From NCBI GenBank assembly GCA_905215145.1, contig CAJMOW010000032.1, forward strand, positions 1 to 11,793: a stretch of DNA of 11,793 nt, read 5' to 3'. Below the pieces are notes generated by a model that was not told the DNA's origin, ran no database searches, and saw nothing but the letters and a program-made list of their open reading frames with translations. The DNA comes from an uncultured bacterium. Its GTDB lineage: Bacteria; Bacillota_I; Bacilli_A; RF39; UBA660. This document shows, in pieces, positions 1-9,726 of the stretch; the first letter of the stretch is position 1; each line of letters begins with the position of its first letter. Both the position numbers and the translations under genes were made by a program.

Positions 1-2
1 GT

Positions 3-428
3 AATGTTGCTACAGGATTAAAGAGTTTCTTTGCATTATCTAACTTATATAATACTAGATTTAAACAAGTTTATGATAGTATTGTAAATAGAGATTTTGA
101 TACAACTAGACAACTTTTAAGTAGATATTCATTTATTAAAGGTTCTCAACGTAATGGAACAGAACAATTAATTACATTAGCAAATGTAGATTTTTCTATG
201 TTTGAAAATGATCCTGAATGAATTTCTAAATATGCAGTTCCTGCAGATATTGCAAATAATATTATTCAGCTAATAGACTTCCAAAGAAGATTAACTGATA
301 AATCTCTTGATATGGGAGAGTTACTGAATGCTGCAACAGATAATGCTAAGGAGTTAATTCTTAAGAAAATTAATGCAGACTCTAATTGAGTTGATCTTTA
401 TGTATATAGTTTAATGGAGAGGACTTAA
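3..428 (+). CDS. Large virion-type protein, N-terminal part missing (upstream fragment of a frameshifted gene)
   Basis: The reading frame is open at the left window edge and runs 141 codons to a TAA at 426-428. It reads through TGA codons at 219 and 387, both of which fit Trp (contexts DPEWIS and DSNWVD). The visible part is helical and includes the stretch AATDNAKELILKKINA, which I associate with the giant virion/RNA-polymerase-associated proteins of crAss-like phages; this is recognition, not a search. The frame ends just where the neighbouring frame begins to read as sensible protein. The text DLYVYSL continues naturally into NGEDLRRIGDLMVS in frame 2, so this fragment and the CDS at 446-2803 are probably one gene broken by a missing base (about 405-425). 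The alternative is a genuine gene end followed by a new start at 446. No catalytic motif is visible in this part. Confidence 0.75.
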
Positions 429-445
429 GAAGAATTGGAGATTTA

Positions 446-2803
446 ATGGTATCTGAAGAAGTTACTAAACTTGTATCGGAATATAATACAAATCTTTGAA
501 CAGATCCAATTCCAAAAAATAAAATTCATTTCATTGATCAAGCTATTGATGATCCTTCAAGATATGCAGTTTATAAACCAAATGCATCTGAAGCTGATAT
601 TAAAAAAGCAAATGAGAGAACTGAAATTTTATTTAAAACATTAAAGAAGAAAGCTAAAGGTGCAGAAGAAATTAGAATTCTAGGTAGATTATTAAAAATT
701 AATCAAGGACTTCCTACAGATAAATGAGGAAAGTATTCTTATATTAAGGGAATTGAAACATTTATTAATGATAAGTTTAAAGATGAAATTGGAGAGAAAT
801 TTAATCTACTAAAGTTTGCTGCTAATGAAGAATACAGATTACAACAAATTGATAACTATGAAAAAGTTAAGACTACATTTAATATATTAGATGTTATAGC
901 TAGTGTTCCACACTTCAAAGAAATGTTTAATATTCTAAGTGTTGATAATGAAGTTCTTAATCGATTATCAGTTAGAAATCAAGTTGAATCTATTGTTATA
1001 GATGAAACTACTCCTAAAAGAGGAAGTAAGTTATCTATAGAAGAATTTAGACAAACTAGAAATAATATTGATGATTTCTTAATTGATTCATGAATTAAAA
1101 CTAAAAATTTAAGTTTTCAAGTTCCAGTTAATCAGAAATATAAGGTAGAAAATTCTATTTTAATTAATAAAGATGAAAACTTTATAATTAATCTAGACAG
1201 TAAGGATAATATTGATTCATTTAGAATGTATATTGAGGATTATATTATTCCTACACTTAAAGAAAAATTACCTGATAATGCATTTATTAAATATTTATGC
1301 TTTGGATTAAAAACTGATTCAGAAGGTAAGGAAAGAGGTTTTTATAAACTTCCATTTAATATGATGCAGATAGATAATAGTCAAAAGACTAAAGCTCTTT
1401 ATGAACAAATTTTACGGGATTTTAATAGTTTAAATAAAGTTACGATTCCTGAGTTTGGAGCTCTAAATCCTGTTAATGCCTTTTATTTATATAACTTAAT
1501 TGTTAATAAAGATGGTTTTGGGCAGGCTTCATTAACTCGTTTATTTGAGGACTTAGTAGCAAGCGGAGATAATTCATTATGGGTTGTTGATTATAATAAT
1601 TGAATTGACCAACAAAATCCACAAGAACTTGCAAATACGTTCCTAAAACGAGATCCAAATGATAGTATGGCAGAAAGAGCAGAAGCAGTACTTATCAATG
1701 CCGCAAATGAAAATGTTGAAACTATTGGATTTAAATCTGAAGAAAATACTTCTTTAGATAGAGATTATAACGATTCAACTATAGATACTACTAAACCAAT
1801 ATTAGTATCTGATGGAAATGAGCAGTATAGACAAGTAAGATTCAATATTCCTAAAACAGATATATCTGTCGAAGAAGCTTTAAAAGTTGCTAAAATTATT
1901 GAAGTTGCAGAAACAAAAGCAGATAAAAATAATGAAGATATTGTTTCTTACATTGATTTTGACTATTCTACAGAATGAGGTATAACTGAAAGTGTAGCAG
2001 AGTTATTTGATGAAGAATATGATCAAGGAGTATATGCTGTAACTGATAAACTAATAGGTGAACATAACATATTAGTAGACGAGTTTAATAGTACTAATAC
2101 ATCTTCTAAAAATCTTATATCTAGAACTCTAAAACATATTATCTTTAATTCAGGAGCTTTTGTTAGAACTGATCCAAATCAACTTACTTTATTTAATAAT
2201 GGACCAACCAAATTCTATGACTTAAAAACTCCAATGTCTACTAAGATTACAGAATTAGTAAAAAATGTAAATTCTTTACAAAATATAAGATTAGTAACAG
2301 ATCAGGATGTAATTAATGAAGACACTGCAACTAAAAATGCAAAAGGATTTATTAAAGAAGGAATAATTTATATTAATATTGATAGAGCTACAGATGATAC
2401 TCTAATTCATGAATTCTCACATCTATACCTAGCAGATGCTAGAAATATGTATGCTGAGTCTTATTATAAGATTCTAGGTAATATACAAGATACTGAATTA
2501 TGAAATAGAATGCGACAAAATCCTTATTATAAAAATAAGAAAGGATCTGACTTTGATGAAGAAGTTTTAGCAACTATGATTACAGACTATTATAATGGAT
2601 ATATTAAATCTGATGCAGAATTAAAAATTATAGATAAAATTCTTTCAATTGCTAATCCTGAACTTAAAACTATTATTAATAGTGGAGAAATCATGCCATT
2701 CTATGATAGTTTTATTCATGAAAACTATAAACTTAGTCAAAAAGTAGCTACAGTCAAGAATAAATTAATGAATGATGATATTATAAAAGAAGATTGTAAA
2801 TAA
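446..2803 (+). CDS. Giant virion-type protein with C-terminal HEFSH zincin-like metallopeptidase motif (downstream part of frameshifted gene)
   Basis: Read with TGA=Trp this is one frame of 785 codons ending in TAA. It passes six in-frame TGAs (497, 725, 1091, 1601, 1976, 2501) and has one TGG. Most of the protein is unrecognised and helical, with an acidic, probably flexible stretch around residues 430-445. Near the C-terminus a zincin-type motif HEFSH lies at residues 655-659 in the context DTLIHEFSHLYLA. An acidic pair E705-E706 (DFDEEVLATM), 46 residues later, is a candidate third zinc ligand, so a Zn-dependent peptidase is a reasonable inference. The ATG at 446 has a GGAG about 6 bases upstream. 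However, frame 2 is open back to 410 and reads as protein there, so 446 may be an internal Met of a longer product that includes 3-428. The gene overlaps the next one by one base (TAATG at 2801-2805), suggesting coupled translation. Confidence 0.85.
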
Positions 2804-5800
2804 TGGCAAGAAATTGTACATACGAAATTACGATAAACGGTGAAAAGAAAGTGTTCAACTCCGAAATGGAGTTGGACACGTTTCTTGACAACTACGTTCA
2901 AAATATGGTAGTTGATAATGTTGATGCAACACTACAAATAGATCAACAACAAGTCACTGTAGACAAAATAAGTGAAGCTATAAAAAAATATAAATCACTT
3001 GCTACAGAGTTTGAAATAACAAATGAAGACGGAGAAAAGGAAATTGCTTTAAAATTAGATAAATCAATGGGTGTTACTAAGTTCCTTACAACCTATGGAG
3101 ATCCTTTTGATTTAGCTAAAGTATTAGTTACAAAATTTAATCTTGAAGAGTATCTGAAAAGAGAAAAAGAAAGACTAATGAAAAAAGGCATGACTTCGAA
3201 CGAAGCAGATAAATATTTGGAGGATCTACAAAAGAGTTGAACTCAACTAACCGATTATGGTACAGAAGTACATAAACTTTTTGAATCTGTAATTAATCCT
3301 GAAATAGAATATACTCCAAAATTATTAAATGAAGAGCAAGTATCATTGTTACAAAACCAATTAAGAGATTTTATAGAAGACACTAAAGAAAAATTTGGAA
3401 GAGACTGTAAATTCATTACTGAAATACCAATTGTTTCTGAAGATATAGCTGAACCCTATAAAGCAGCAGGATTAAATTCAATTAATGGTAGAATTGACTT
3501 ATTAATTGTAGATAAAAATGGTAATGCTCATATTCGAGATTTTAAAGTATCTCGAAAAGCAGTAGGAGCTTGAGATGAAACTAGAAATGCATTATTAAAT
3601 AATGTATGAGCTTCTACTAAAAAATTAGGTGCAGCATATCAGTTAAACTTCTATAAAGCTATGTTAGAACAACAAGGTATTAATGTAGCTACAGTAGGAA
3701 TTATTCCTGTTAAACTTGATATTGATTATAAAAAAGATAATTCAGGAAATGATAATTTATCTCAAATTGATAATTTATCGAGTGTATACATTGATTCTGA
3801 TAATATTATAGTAAATCCATCTAATACAATTGGAAAATATTATGATAGAGTTAGAGAAATTATTCCTATTAGACGTTTAACAGATTCATTTGATATTATT
3901 AAAACTATTGAAGAACCTATGAGTAAGTTCTTTCCTAATTATGAACTATCTTCAAAAGTTCAAAGAAAGAACGCAAACTTTAAGTTTTATAAAGAAAAAA
4001 TCGTTCAATATATTAGTTCTTCTGCTCCTGAAGCAGGATATGGAAAATATAGATTCTGAAATGAATATAAACCTAAAGATTCTGTAAAAAGTAGGTGAGA
4101 ATATGCTCAAACGGAAGAAGAACTTGATAAAAAGTTAGAGGACTATATAAAAAGTATTAATGAGCGACGTGGAAATGAGTTAGCTGATATTGCTCAGGAT
4201 ATTATAAATGTCCAGCAGGGATCGATGGATATTAACGATATTGCAAAGGATGATCCATATAAAGGAGACTTTTTACGTAGACATATTGAAAAATATATTG
4301 AAGGAGAATGGCAATTTGAAAATAATCCATCATTTATTTCTGCAGGTTTACTAGTATTTACAAAAAATAAAGTATTAGAAATAGTATCTATTACAAATAA
4401 TGTTACTCATCAAACAGTTAAACTTGAAAAGGGAACAAATATTTTAGGTTCAACAATAGCTAATCGAGATGTTGATGAACATAAAATAATGTCTGCGACA
4501 AATGGAAATATTGACTTAATTAAAGTAATGGCATTACTAAATAGCGATGCTATTAAATATGAAAATTATCGAATTAATAAAATTGAAAGTATTAATATTT
4601 GGCAACAAACTGGTTCAGAGCAATATTTTGATAAGTTATATGATAACTTTGTAGAATTATGTAAAATACACAATGTTCCTATAAATCTTAAAAGATCAAA
4701 CTTTAGTTCAACTCTTGAATCTGTGGTAAGTACAATTACTGATATATGTGGTCCTGAAAAACTAAAACATATTGGGAATTGAGCTGTTACATTTAGTGCT
4801 GATGATGTTGTTAAGGGTGGAGAATTTCTAAAAAATAGAATGGAAGAACTTAGGAAACTGGATAACGCTCAGGGATTGCGTAAAGCAATACATACTGGAC
4901 AATGAAATTTTGATGATCCTTTACAAACTTCTTATATGTTACTTGGAAAAGCTCTTAACAAAGTAAGGGGATATGAAGTTTATATTGAACCAGACCCTGC
5001 AAAATGAGTTAGTGTAACAGGTAGTTTTCACGCAGGAACTAATATTACAAGTATTAATAATTCTCCTTCATTAACAGCTCAAGAAGTTGGACGTATTGTT
5101 GCAGTAACAGAAACTAAGATACGTAGACAAGAATTAGCTTGGGATTCTAAGATTAGAAAAGTATTTAAGGAATTTTATAAATTTAAAGATCAAAACCGTT
5201 TAATAGGTGGAGAAGTAAAATATTTTGATAATCTATTTAGAAGAGATGAAAATGGTAATATTACAAAAGATTTTATGTTAAAAGACATTAATGATAGTTC
5301 TTTAGCTAAAGAAGAAAAAGCGTTAATAAAAACATTTACAGAAATTGTAAACCAACTTCGTTTTGAAGGAAATCCTGGACGTTATCAACAAGCAATAGAA
5401 GACGGAACTTATTATCAAGTTCCTGTAACTATTGGTTCTATGAAGTCTCAATTCCATAATAAAGGTTTTAAAGAAGGTCTTAAAATGGAGTATCAAGAAG
5501 TTACTAATATGTTAAGGCTGTTTGAGGAACAAATGAAGGATTTTGATCTTGCTAAAGATGCGCAAAGAGTATATAACAAATTTAAAATTGGAAATGATAC
5601 CCGAGAGCAAATTATATCAAATCATGGAATAAATAGTCTTGAAACTCAACTCGAAGATTTATTAAGAAGCTATATTCATGCATATGTTGCAGAAGCAGAA
5701 TACAATGATATTATTCCTCAAATTCAAGGAATTAAAATAGCATTACAGTATAATCAAGCAATGTATGGACAAGAAGCAGAAAACTTACTTGAATTTCTTG

Positions 5801-7239
5801 ATAAGTATCTAACAGTTAATATCTATAATAAACCTATTATGGATAAAGGTTTACAACCTGTTTATAAAACTTTAGCTGCAATTAAGAAATTTACTACTGC
5901 TACTGCTTTAGGTCTTAACTTAAGATCTGGACTTCGAGAAATGATGCAAGGTATGTGAATTCATATTAGTAGAGCTATGACAAATGCTTATGGAAAAGAT
6001 CAATTTTCTGGAAAGGATTTAGCTGAAGCTTGAGGAATTATCTTTAAAGATAGTCCAAAGCGTATTGCTACTTTAACAAAAGTTGAAGCTTTAAATGCAG
6101 ACTTTGGTATGGCTAATATGGACGCCGACATAGTTCAAAAAGAACTCAGTCAATCTCGTAATGGTATTAAGAACTTTAATTCTGATATGTTATATGTTTG
6201 TAATAGAGCTCCTGATGTATATCATAGAATGGGCTTATTAATTGCAAAAATGATTCATGATGGATGCTGAGAAGCATATAGTTTAAATTCAGATGATGAA
6301 TTAGTATATGACTTTAAGAAGGATAAACGTTTTAATGTGTTTACTGCTGCAGGAGCTGATGTAAATTCTGAAGCTTATAAGAGACAAGAAGGATTATATG
6401 AAGCTTATAGACAGCAATTCAATCAAGAAGGATGAAATATTGAAAAAGGACAACCGTTACCTAGAGCCTATACTGTTAGAGAAGCAACAAGTATTAAGTC
6501 TTTTGCAGAACTTTGTTTTGGACACTATGATAAAAATACTCAGATGCTTGCTAAAAGTATGTTTATGGGAGCTATGATGTTACAATTCCGTACATTCCTT
6601 TCTGCTAAACTTGAACAATGGATTCTTAAACCTGGAACTTATGATCAAGGTAAGTTTGTAGAAAAATTTGATGAAAATGGAGTTCGTTATGTAATGATTC
6701 AATCAACAGGAGAAAATGGGTTACCTACTACAAGAGTTGATCTTGAAACAAATGTAAAAGAAGGAGAAACAGCTACTCCTTATGTAGAATGGCAAGGAAG
6801 ATTTATTGAAGGTATTGCTTATTCTATGATTGATTTTCTAAAAGCTATAGGTAAAATGGATTATAATGAATTTAAAGCATTATGAGCTAATCCAACTAAA
6901 AAGGCTAATTTTTATTTATTCTTAACTGATTTAATATTTATGAGTCTAATAATGTGGATGATATATGCAGTATTCCTTTCAGAAGAAAATAAAGAAGAAT
7001 TAGGAGCATTAGGACACTTAGGAGCTATGGCTTTATATACATCATTTCAAGATGGTCCAATTCAAAATATTGTTGCACAATTTGCAAGAGACTTAAATCC
7101 ACCTGCATACTCTATTATTAAGAATATTGTAAATCAAAGTACAGCTGTTATTACTGGAGATAAAAATCTCTGGGAAGGAGCTACAAGTACATTTGGATTT
7201 ATGAGTGATCTTAAGTATATTGGAGATAAATTAGATTAA
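2803..7239 (+). CDS. Giant 1478-aa virion-type protein with embedded RecB/Cas4-like PD-(D/E)XK nuclease domain
   Basis: This is a single frame of 1478 codons when TGA is Trp: 13 TGAs (3238, 3571, 3607, 4057, 4096, 4780, 4903, 5005, 5956, 6031, 6268, 6433, 6883) and 7 TGGs, ending in TAA. Residues about 150-290 carry the full motif set of RecB/Cas4-like nucleases. These are H157 in GTEVH, E207 in TEIPI, D232 in NGRIDLL, D246-x-K248 in IRDFKVS, and Q280xxxY284 in QLNFY. The rest is mostly helical and unrecognised. A hydrophobic segment at about 1371-1392 (ends in MWMIYAVFL) could cross or insert into a membrane. The start ATG overlaps the upstream stop. The size, tandem arrangement and recoding fit the giant packaged proteins of crAss-like phages, which probably enter the host with the DNA; that role is inferred. 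No RNA polymerase DxDGD motif is visible. The operon ends here at a terminator. Confidence 0.9.
2851..2914 (+). other. Two tandem RNA hairpins inside the start of the giant nuclease-containing gene
   Basis: The first hairpin pairs 2851-2862 (GTGTTCAACTCC) with 2868-2879 (GGAGTTGGACAC). It has 12 base pairs including one U-G and a 5-nt GAAAT loop, unusually stable for this AT-rich sequence. The second pairs 2889-2895 (CAACTAC) with 2908-2914 (GTAGTTG) around a 12-nt loop. Both stems share CAACT/AGTTG arms, so the 3' arm of the first can alternatively pair with the 5' arm of the second. They begin 48 bases after the start codon. The structure is read directly; a role in translation control, pausing or mRNA processing is only a guess. 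Confidence 0.5.
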
Positions 7240-7273
7240 AAAAATAACCTCTATCCGCATAAGCAGATAGAGG
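7238..7273 (-). terminator. Intrinsic terminator of the minus-strand operon
   Basis: A perfect 8-bp stem, CCTCTATC (7248-7255) with GATAGAGG (7266-7273), has a 10-nt loop. On the minus strand it is followed by a U-rich tail, TTATTTTTTT (7247-7238). It lies beyond the end of the last minus-strand gene (7344). The tail orientation assigns it to the minus strand. The T-tract overlaps the stop codon of the plus-strand gene. Confidence 0.75.
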
Positions 7274-7279
7274 CAAAAG

Positions 7280-7319
7280 AAATCCCCTTACTCGCAATTA
7301 AGCAAGTAAGGGGATTTTT
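7280..7319 (+). terminator. Intrinsic terminator of the plus-strand late operon
   Basis: A 13-bp perfect stem pairs 7280-7292 (AAATCCCCTTACT) with 7305-7317 (AGTAAGGGGATTT). It is followed by the end of a T-run (7315-7319), about 40 bases after the stop of the giant plus-strand gene. The stem is strong enough that it could also act on the minus strand, where TTTCTTTT follows it. Confidence 0.85.
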
Positions 7320-7343
7320 CATAGAAGTAAAACAATTTATTTT

Positions 7344-7652
7344 TTAAAGATCAACACCTGGTAATATTATATTTTCGCTCTTAGAATAATCAATAAATAT
7401 ATGCCAAACAAAGAGTCCGTTTTCAGTTATACATGAACCAACATATAATTTATTACTAGCATCAAAAGCTTGACCAGTACCAATTATATAAACATCAACC
7501 TCTATTGTTGATTTATCATCTGTATCTATTATAGCTCAAATTGTAGGTGTATTTCTTTGGCTATCAACATATAAAATTTCTGCACTACTAGGTAACTTAA
7601 TCGTTTGAGGATAAGTAAAATCTAGAGGATATTTATATATAATTTTATTCAT
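7344..7652 (-). CDS. DUF7352-like small phage protein, 102 aa
   Basis: The gene runs from ATG (7650-7652) to TAA (7344-7346). It contains one TGA read as Trp (codon 39, 7536-7538, TIWAII) and one TGG (LFVWHIF). The pattern MNKIIYKYPLDF...QTIKLPSSAEIL...TPTIWAIID...IIGTGQAF...LYVGSC...GLFVWHIF matches a small beta-rich phage family I know as DUF7352; its function is unknown. That family has an aromatic residue, normally Trp, at the position of the in-frame TGA, which supports the recoding. The start overlaps the stop of the upstream zinc-ribbon gene (TAATG), so translation is likely coupled. It is the last gene of the minus-strand operon. Confidence 0.8.
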
Positions 7653-7816
7653 TATTTCTTAGCTTTTTTACCGCCATTACAAATGGTACAAGTAGAAGTA
7701 CCTGATTTCTCTCCAATATTAAAAACACGAATAAATTTTCCGTATTTTTCATCTTGAAACTCATGTGTAATTTTATTATCTGCGCAGTTTTTACAAAACT
7801 TAATTTCAGTAGCCAT
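7652..7816 (-). CDS. Small zinc-ribbon-like protein, 54 aa
   Basis: This short frame runs from ATG (7814-7816) to TAA (7652-7654). It encodes four cysteines in two CxxC knuckles: C8/C11 (FCKNC) and C43/C46 (CTIC), followed by a basic tail KKAKK. This is the layout of a zinc ribbon that could bind nucleic acid or protein; no specific family is recognised. It overlaps the dNMP kinase gene by 17 bases upstream and DUF7352 by one base downstream, so it looks like a genuine member of the operon. It has no Trp codon, so the code does not affect it. No clear Shine-Dalgarno sequence is seen, as is common in Bacteroidota phages. Confidence 0.75.
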   Translation of the reverse strand: MATEIKFCKNCADNKITHEFQDEKYGKFIRVFNIGEKSGTSTCTICNGGKKAKK

Positions 7817-8525
7817 ATACAATATTTTTACATTTATTAAATAATTCTTTTAATGTACCATTATTTACTAACGATATATCAAATTTATGTTTTTTATAAA
7901 GAGTATCTAGTTCTCTTTCTGAAGAATGTAAACCTATACTACAACCTTTTCTTGTTACATGAATAATAAAGGCATTGTATTCTTTTACTACTTCATTTTC
8001 AATTGCAAATCTTTGATCTGCAATTACAATATTACTTTTATTTCCACTTTGAAGTGTTGAATATATTCATAATTTATCTCCAAAATATTTACGCATTATA
8101 TCTGTACCAAAATATTGTAATATTTGTCTAATAGATAAATTATATTCTATAGCTAAATTTCTATTTTCTTTTTTTAATTCTCTAGCGAATACTTTATCTG
8201 TAGGTTCATTTCCAAAAGTTTTTACTCTACTATCGTAAAGTAAAAACTTCTGAAAATCAAAATGATAATATTCTTTAAATTCTCTATCATCAAACTTACT
8301 CTTATCTACATTCATCATAATAGATAACATTTCCTTTAGTTTATCTGCATAATGTACTATCTTTCAACGCTTTGAAATCATAAACGGTACAGGAGTAAAA
8401 TTTAATGCAGAAGCAATATTATAAGAATGTAAACAAGTTGGAGTATTTAATAAATAGTTTAGATATTTAGCAACTTCATCTTTTCCACTTCCTTTAAAAC
8501 CTTGAATAGCTATTATATTTTTCAC
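7800..8525 (-). CDS. Deoxynucleoside monophosphate kinase (T4 gp1-like), 241 aa
   Basis: dNMP kinases phosphorylate dNMPs to dNDPs for phage DNA synthesis. The frame starts with GTG (8523-8525) directly after the TAA of the upstream gene. No closer ATG would keep the P-loop. It reads through three TGAs as Trp (8364-8366, 8067-8069, 7806-7808) and ends in TAA at 7800. The N-terminus IAIQGFKGSGKDEVA is a P-loop at residues 9-15. It has Asp after the Lys, typical of the dNMP kinase family in place of the usual Ser/Thr. Further family-like blocks are HYADKLKEML, IRQILQYFGTDIMRK and IVIADQRFAIENE. Length matches the roughly 240-residue T4 enzyme. Read with the standard code, the gene would break into pieces and lose the P-loop. 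Its third TGA is the penultimate codon. Confidence 0.9.
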
Positions 8526-9725
8526 TTATTCTAATGTAAAATCGAAGTTCATAGGTATAGCATCAAGTTGCGACTTATGTTCAGCCCATTTCTTTTCAAA
8601 ACTTTTCTTGAGTTTGTCTATAACTATCTTTCTAGCCTTTTCTTTATCTGCATCATTTGTACTACTTTTATAAAGTTTATTTATAATATTATCAGTAATG
8701 CCACTATAAACCTCTCTTTCAGAAATTCCTAATGTATTTAAAATTTGTTGAAATCCTACACTTTTAAAAGCAGAATTACTTGTAATAGTATTCCAGTTAC
8801 TCATAAGTAGAATACCTACAGAACAAACTGAATCTAGAATATTATATCCAGAGAGTAATTTAATACCCATACCTACAACAGTAGGATCTTGAGAACCTAA
8901 CATTCCAGATAAAGATTTAAGATCGTCCTCTGTAAGATCAGACAAATTATTACTTACAAATTTATCTAATTCTGTATCATATATTACTTTCATATAATTA
9001 TTTAAAATATTATTAACTTGCTCATACTCTGAATTATCTGTAAAGAAACAGCATTTACCTGAATAAAATAATGTACAGTCTGCAGGAATAATTCCCTCAG
9101 CCATTACTGCTGAAGCAAACTGTTCAAGAGGATTTGAAGAGCTAGTATTTATCGCTTTATTAATAAAGTTGTTTAAGTCTTTAGTAGAACTACTTTGATA
9201 ACAAGCTCCAGGTTTATGATCAATTAGATAATAAGTATCTTCTGATGGAGAATAATATAATTTAATGTTTTTATCCCTTGGAGCACCTCCTGAACTATAT
9301 TGAGGCGTATATACACTATATTTTACTTTTGGCAGTATACAAACATCTGCTTTTGCAGCAGTTAAACTACGTTTTATAGTAGTAGCTTCGCTTAGTTTAA
9401 ATCGAGGATATTTAGATTTAGGATCAAAATATACTCTTTTTACTCCAGTTAGACTTGTTAAAGTTTTAGAAGAAATGATAGTTTCTATACTATCACTATC
9501 TCCTAAATACATACCAAATACTTTTTCTGCACAAAAAGGACTAGTATAATAGCAATCGTCTCCAATATGTTTTTTACTCCCATTAACATCATAAACAACA
9601 ATCATATCTGCAAGGCAAGTGTTACTTATGTTGTTATAACAGTAACCATTATTACTATTTCCTTGTCTTCTATAATAGTCACAAACAACTATTCTTAATT
9701 TTGTATCATTTAAATTAAATAACAT
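8526..9725 (-). CDS. Conserved phage protein of unknown function, 399 aa
   Basis: The frame runs from ATG (9723-9725) to TAA (8526-8528), one base after the ATPase stop and directly abutting the dNMP kinase start. I do not recognise a domain. The N-terminal part (about 1-110) is rich in Cys and Tyr (C15, C29, C37, C58, C64) and may bind metal, but the cysteine spacing is not a standard zinc finger. Residues about 75-150 include KYPRFKLSEATTIKRSLTAA. The C-terminal third looks helical and ends in a charged segment (DKEKARKIVIDKLKKSFEKK). It has no VWA MIDAS (DxSxS) motif, although MoxR ATPases often pair with VWA proteins. Position next to the MoxR-type ATPase suggests a partner or substrate adaptor; this is inference from context only. 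Both Trp codons are TGG and no TGA is in frame. Confidence 0.85.
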   Translation of the reverse strand: MLFNLNDTKLRIVVCDYYRRQGNSNNGYCYNNISNTCLADMIVVYDVNGSKKHIGDDCYYTSPFCAEKVFGMYLGDSDSIETIISSKTLTSLTGVKRVYFDPKSKYPRFKLSEATTIKRSLTAAKADVCILPKVKYSVYTPQYSSGGAPRDKNIKLYYSPSEDTYYLIDHKPGACYQSSSTKDLNNFINKAINTSSSNPLEQFASAVMAEGIIPADCTLFYSGKCCFFTDNSEYEQVNNILNNYMKVIYDTELDKFVSNNLSDLTEDDLKSLSGMLGSQDPTVVGMGIKLLSGYNILDSVCSVGILLMSNWNTITSNSAFKSVGFQQILNTLGISEREVYSGITDNIINKLYKSSTNDADKEKARKIVIDKLKKSFEKKWAEHKSQLDAIPMNFDFTLE

Positions 9726-9726
9726 A

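Noticed and set aside
407..413. Programmed -1 frameshift site joining 3-428 and 446-2803
   Set aside because: TAGTTTA does not fit the X XXY YYZ pattern and no strong downstream hairpin or pseudoknot is evident. A base missing from the sequence is simpler.
1226..2803. A chain of short standard-code genes on the plus strand (for example 1226-1603, 1667-1978, 2234-2503, 2510-2803)
   Set aside because: All are in one frame, separated only by TGA codons, and the sequence between them reads as continuous protein. They are pieces of one recoded gene. The same holds for the pieces of 2803-7239.
2803..7239. DNA-directed RNA polymerase catalytic motif (DxDGD) in the giant plus-strand proteins
   Set aside because: I looked for the motif in both giant genes because crAss-like phages encode such a protein nearby. 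It is not present in the visible sequence.
7880..7887. TAnnTTTG promoter-like match on the minus strand inside the dNMP kinase gene
   Set aside because: There is no TTTG at the right upstream distance and it lies in coding sequence, so it is most likely chance.
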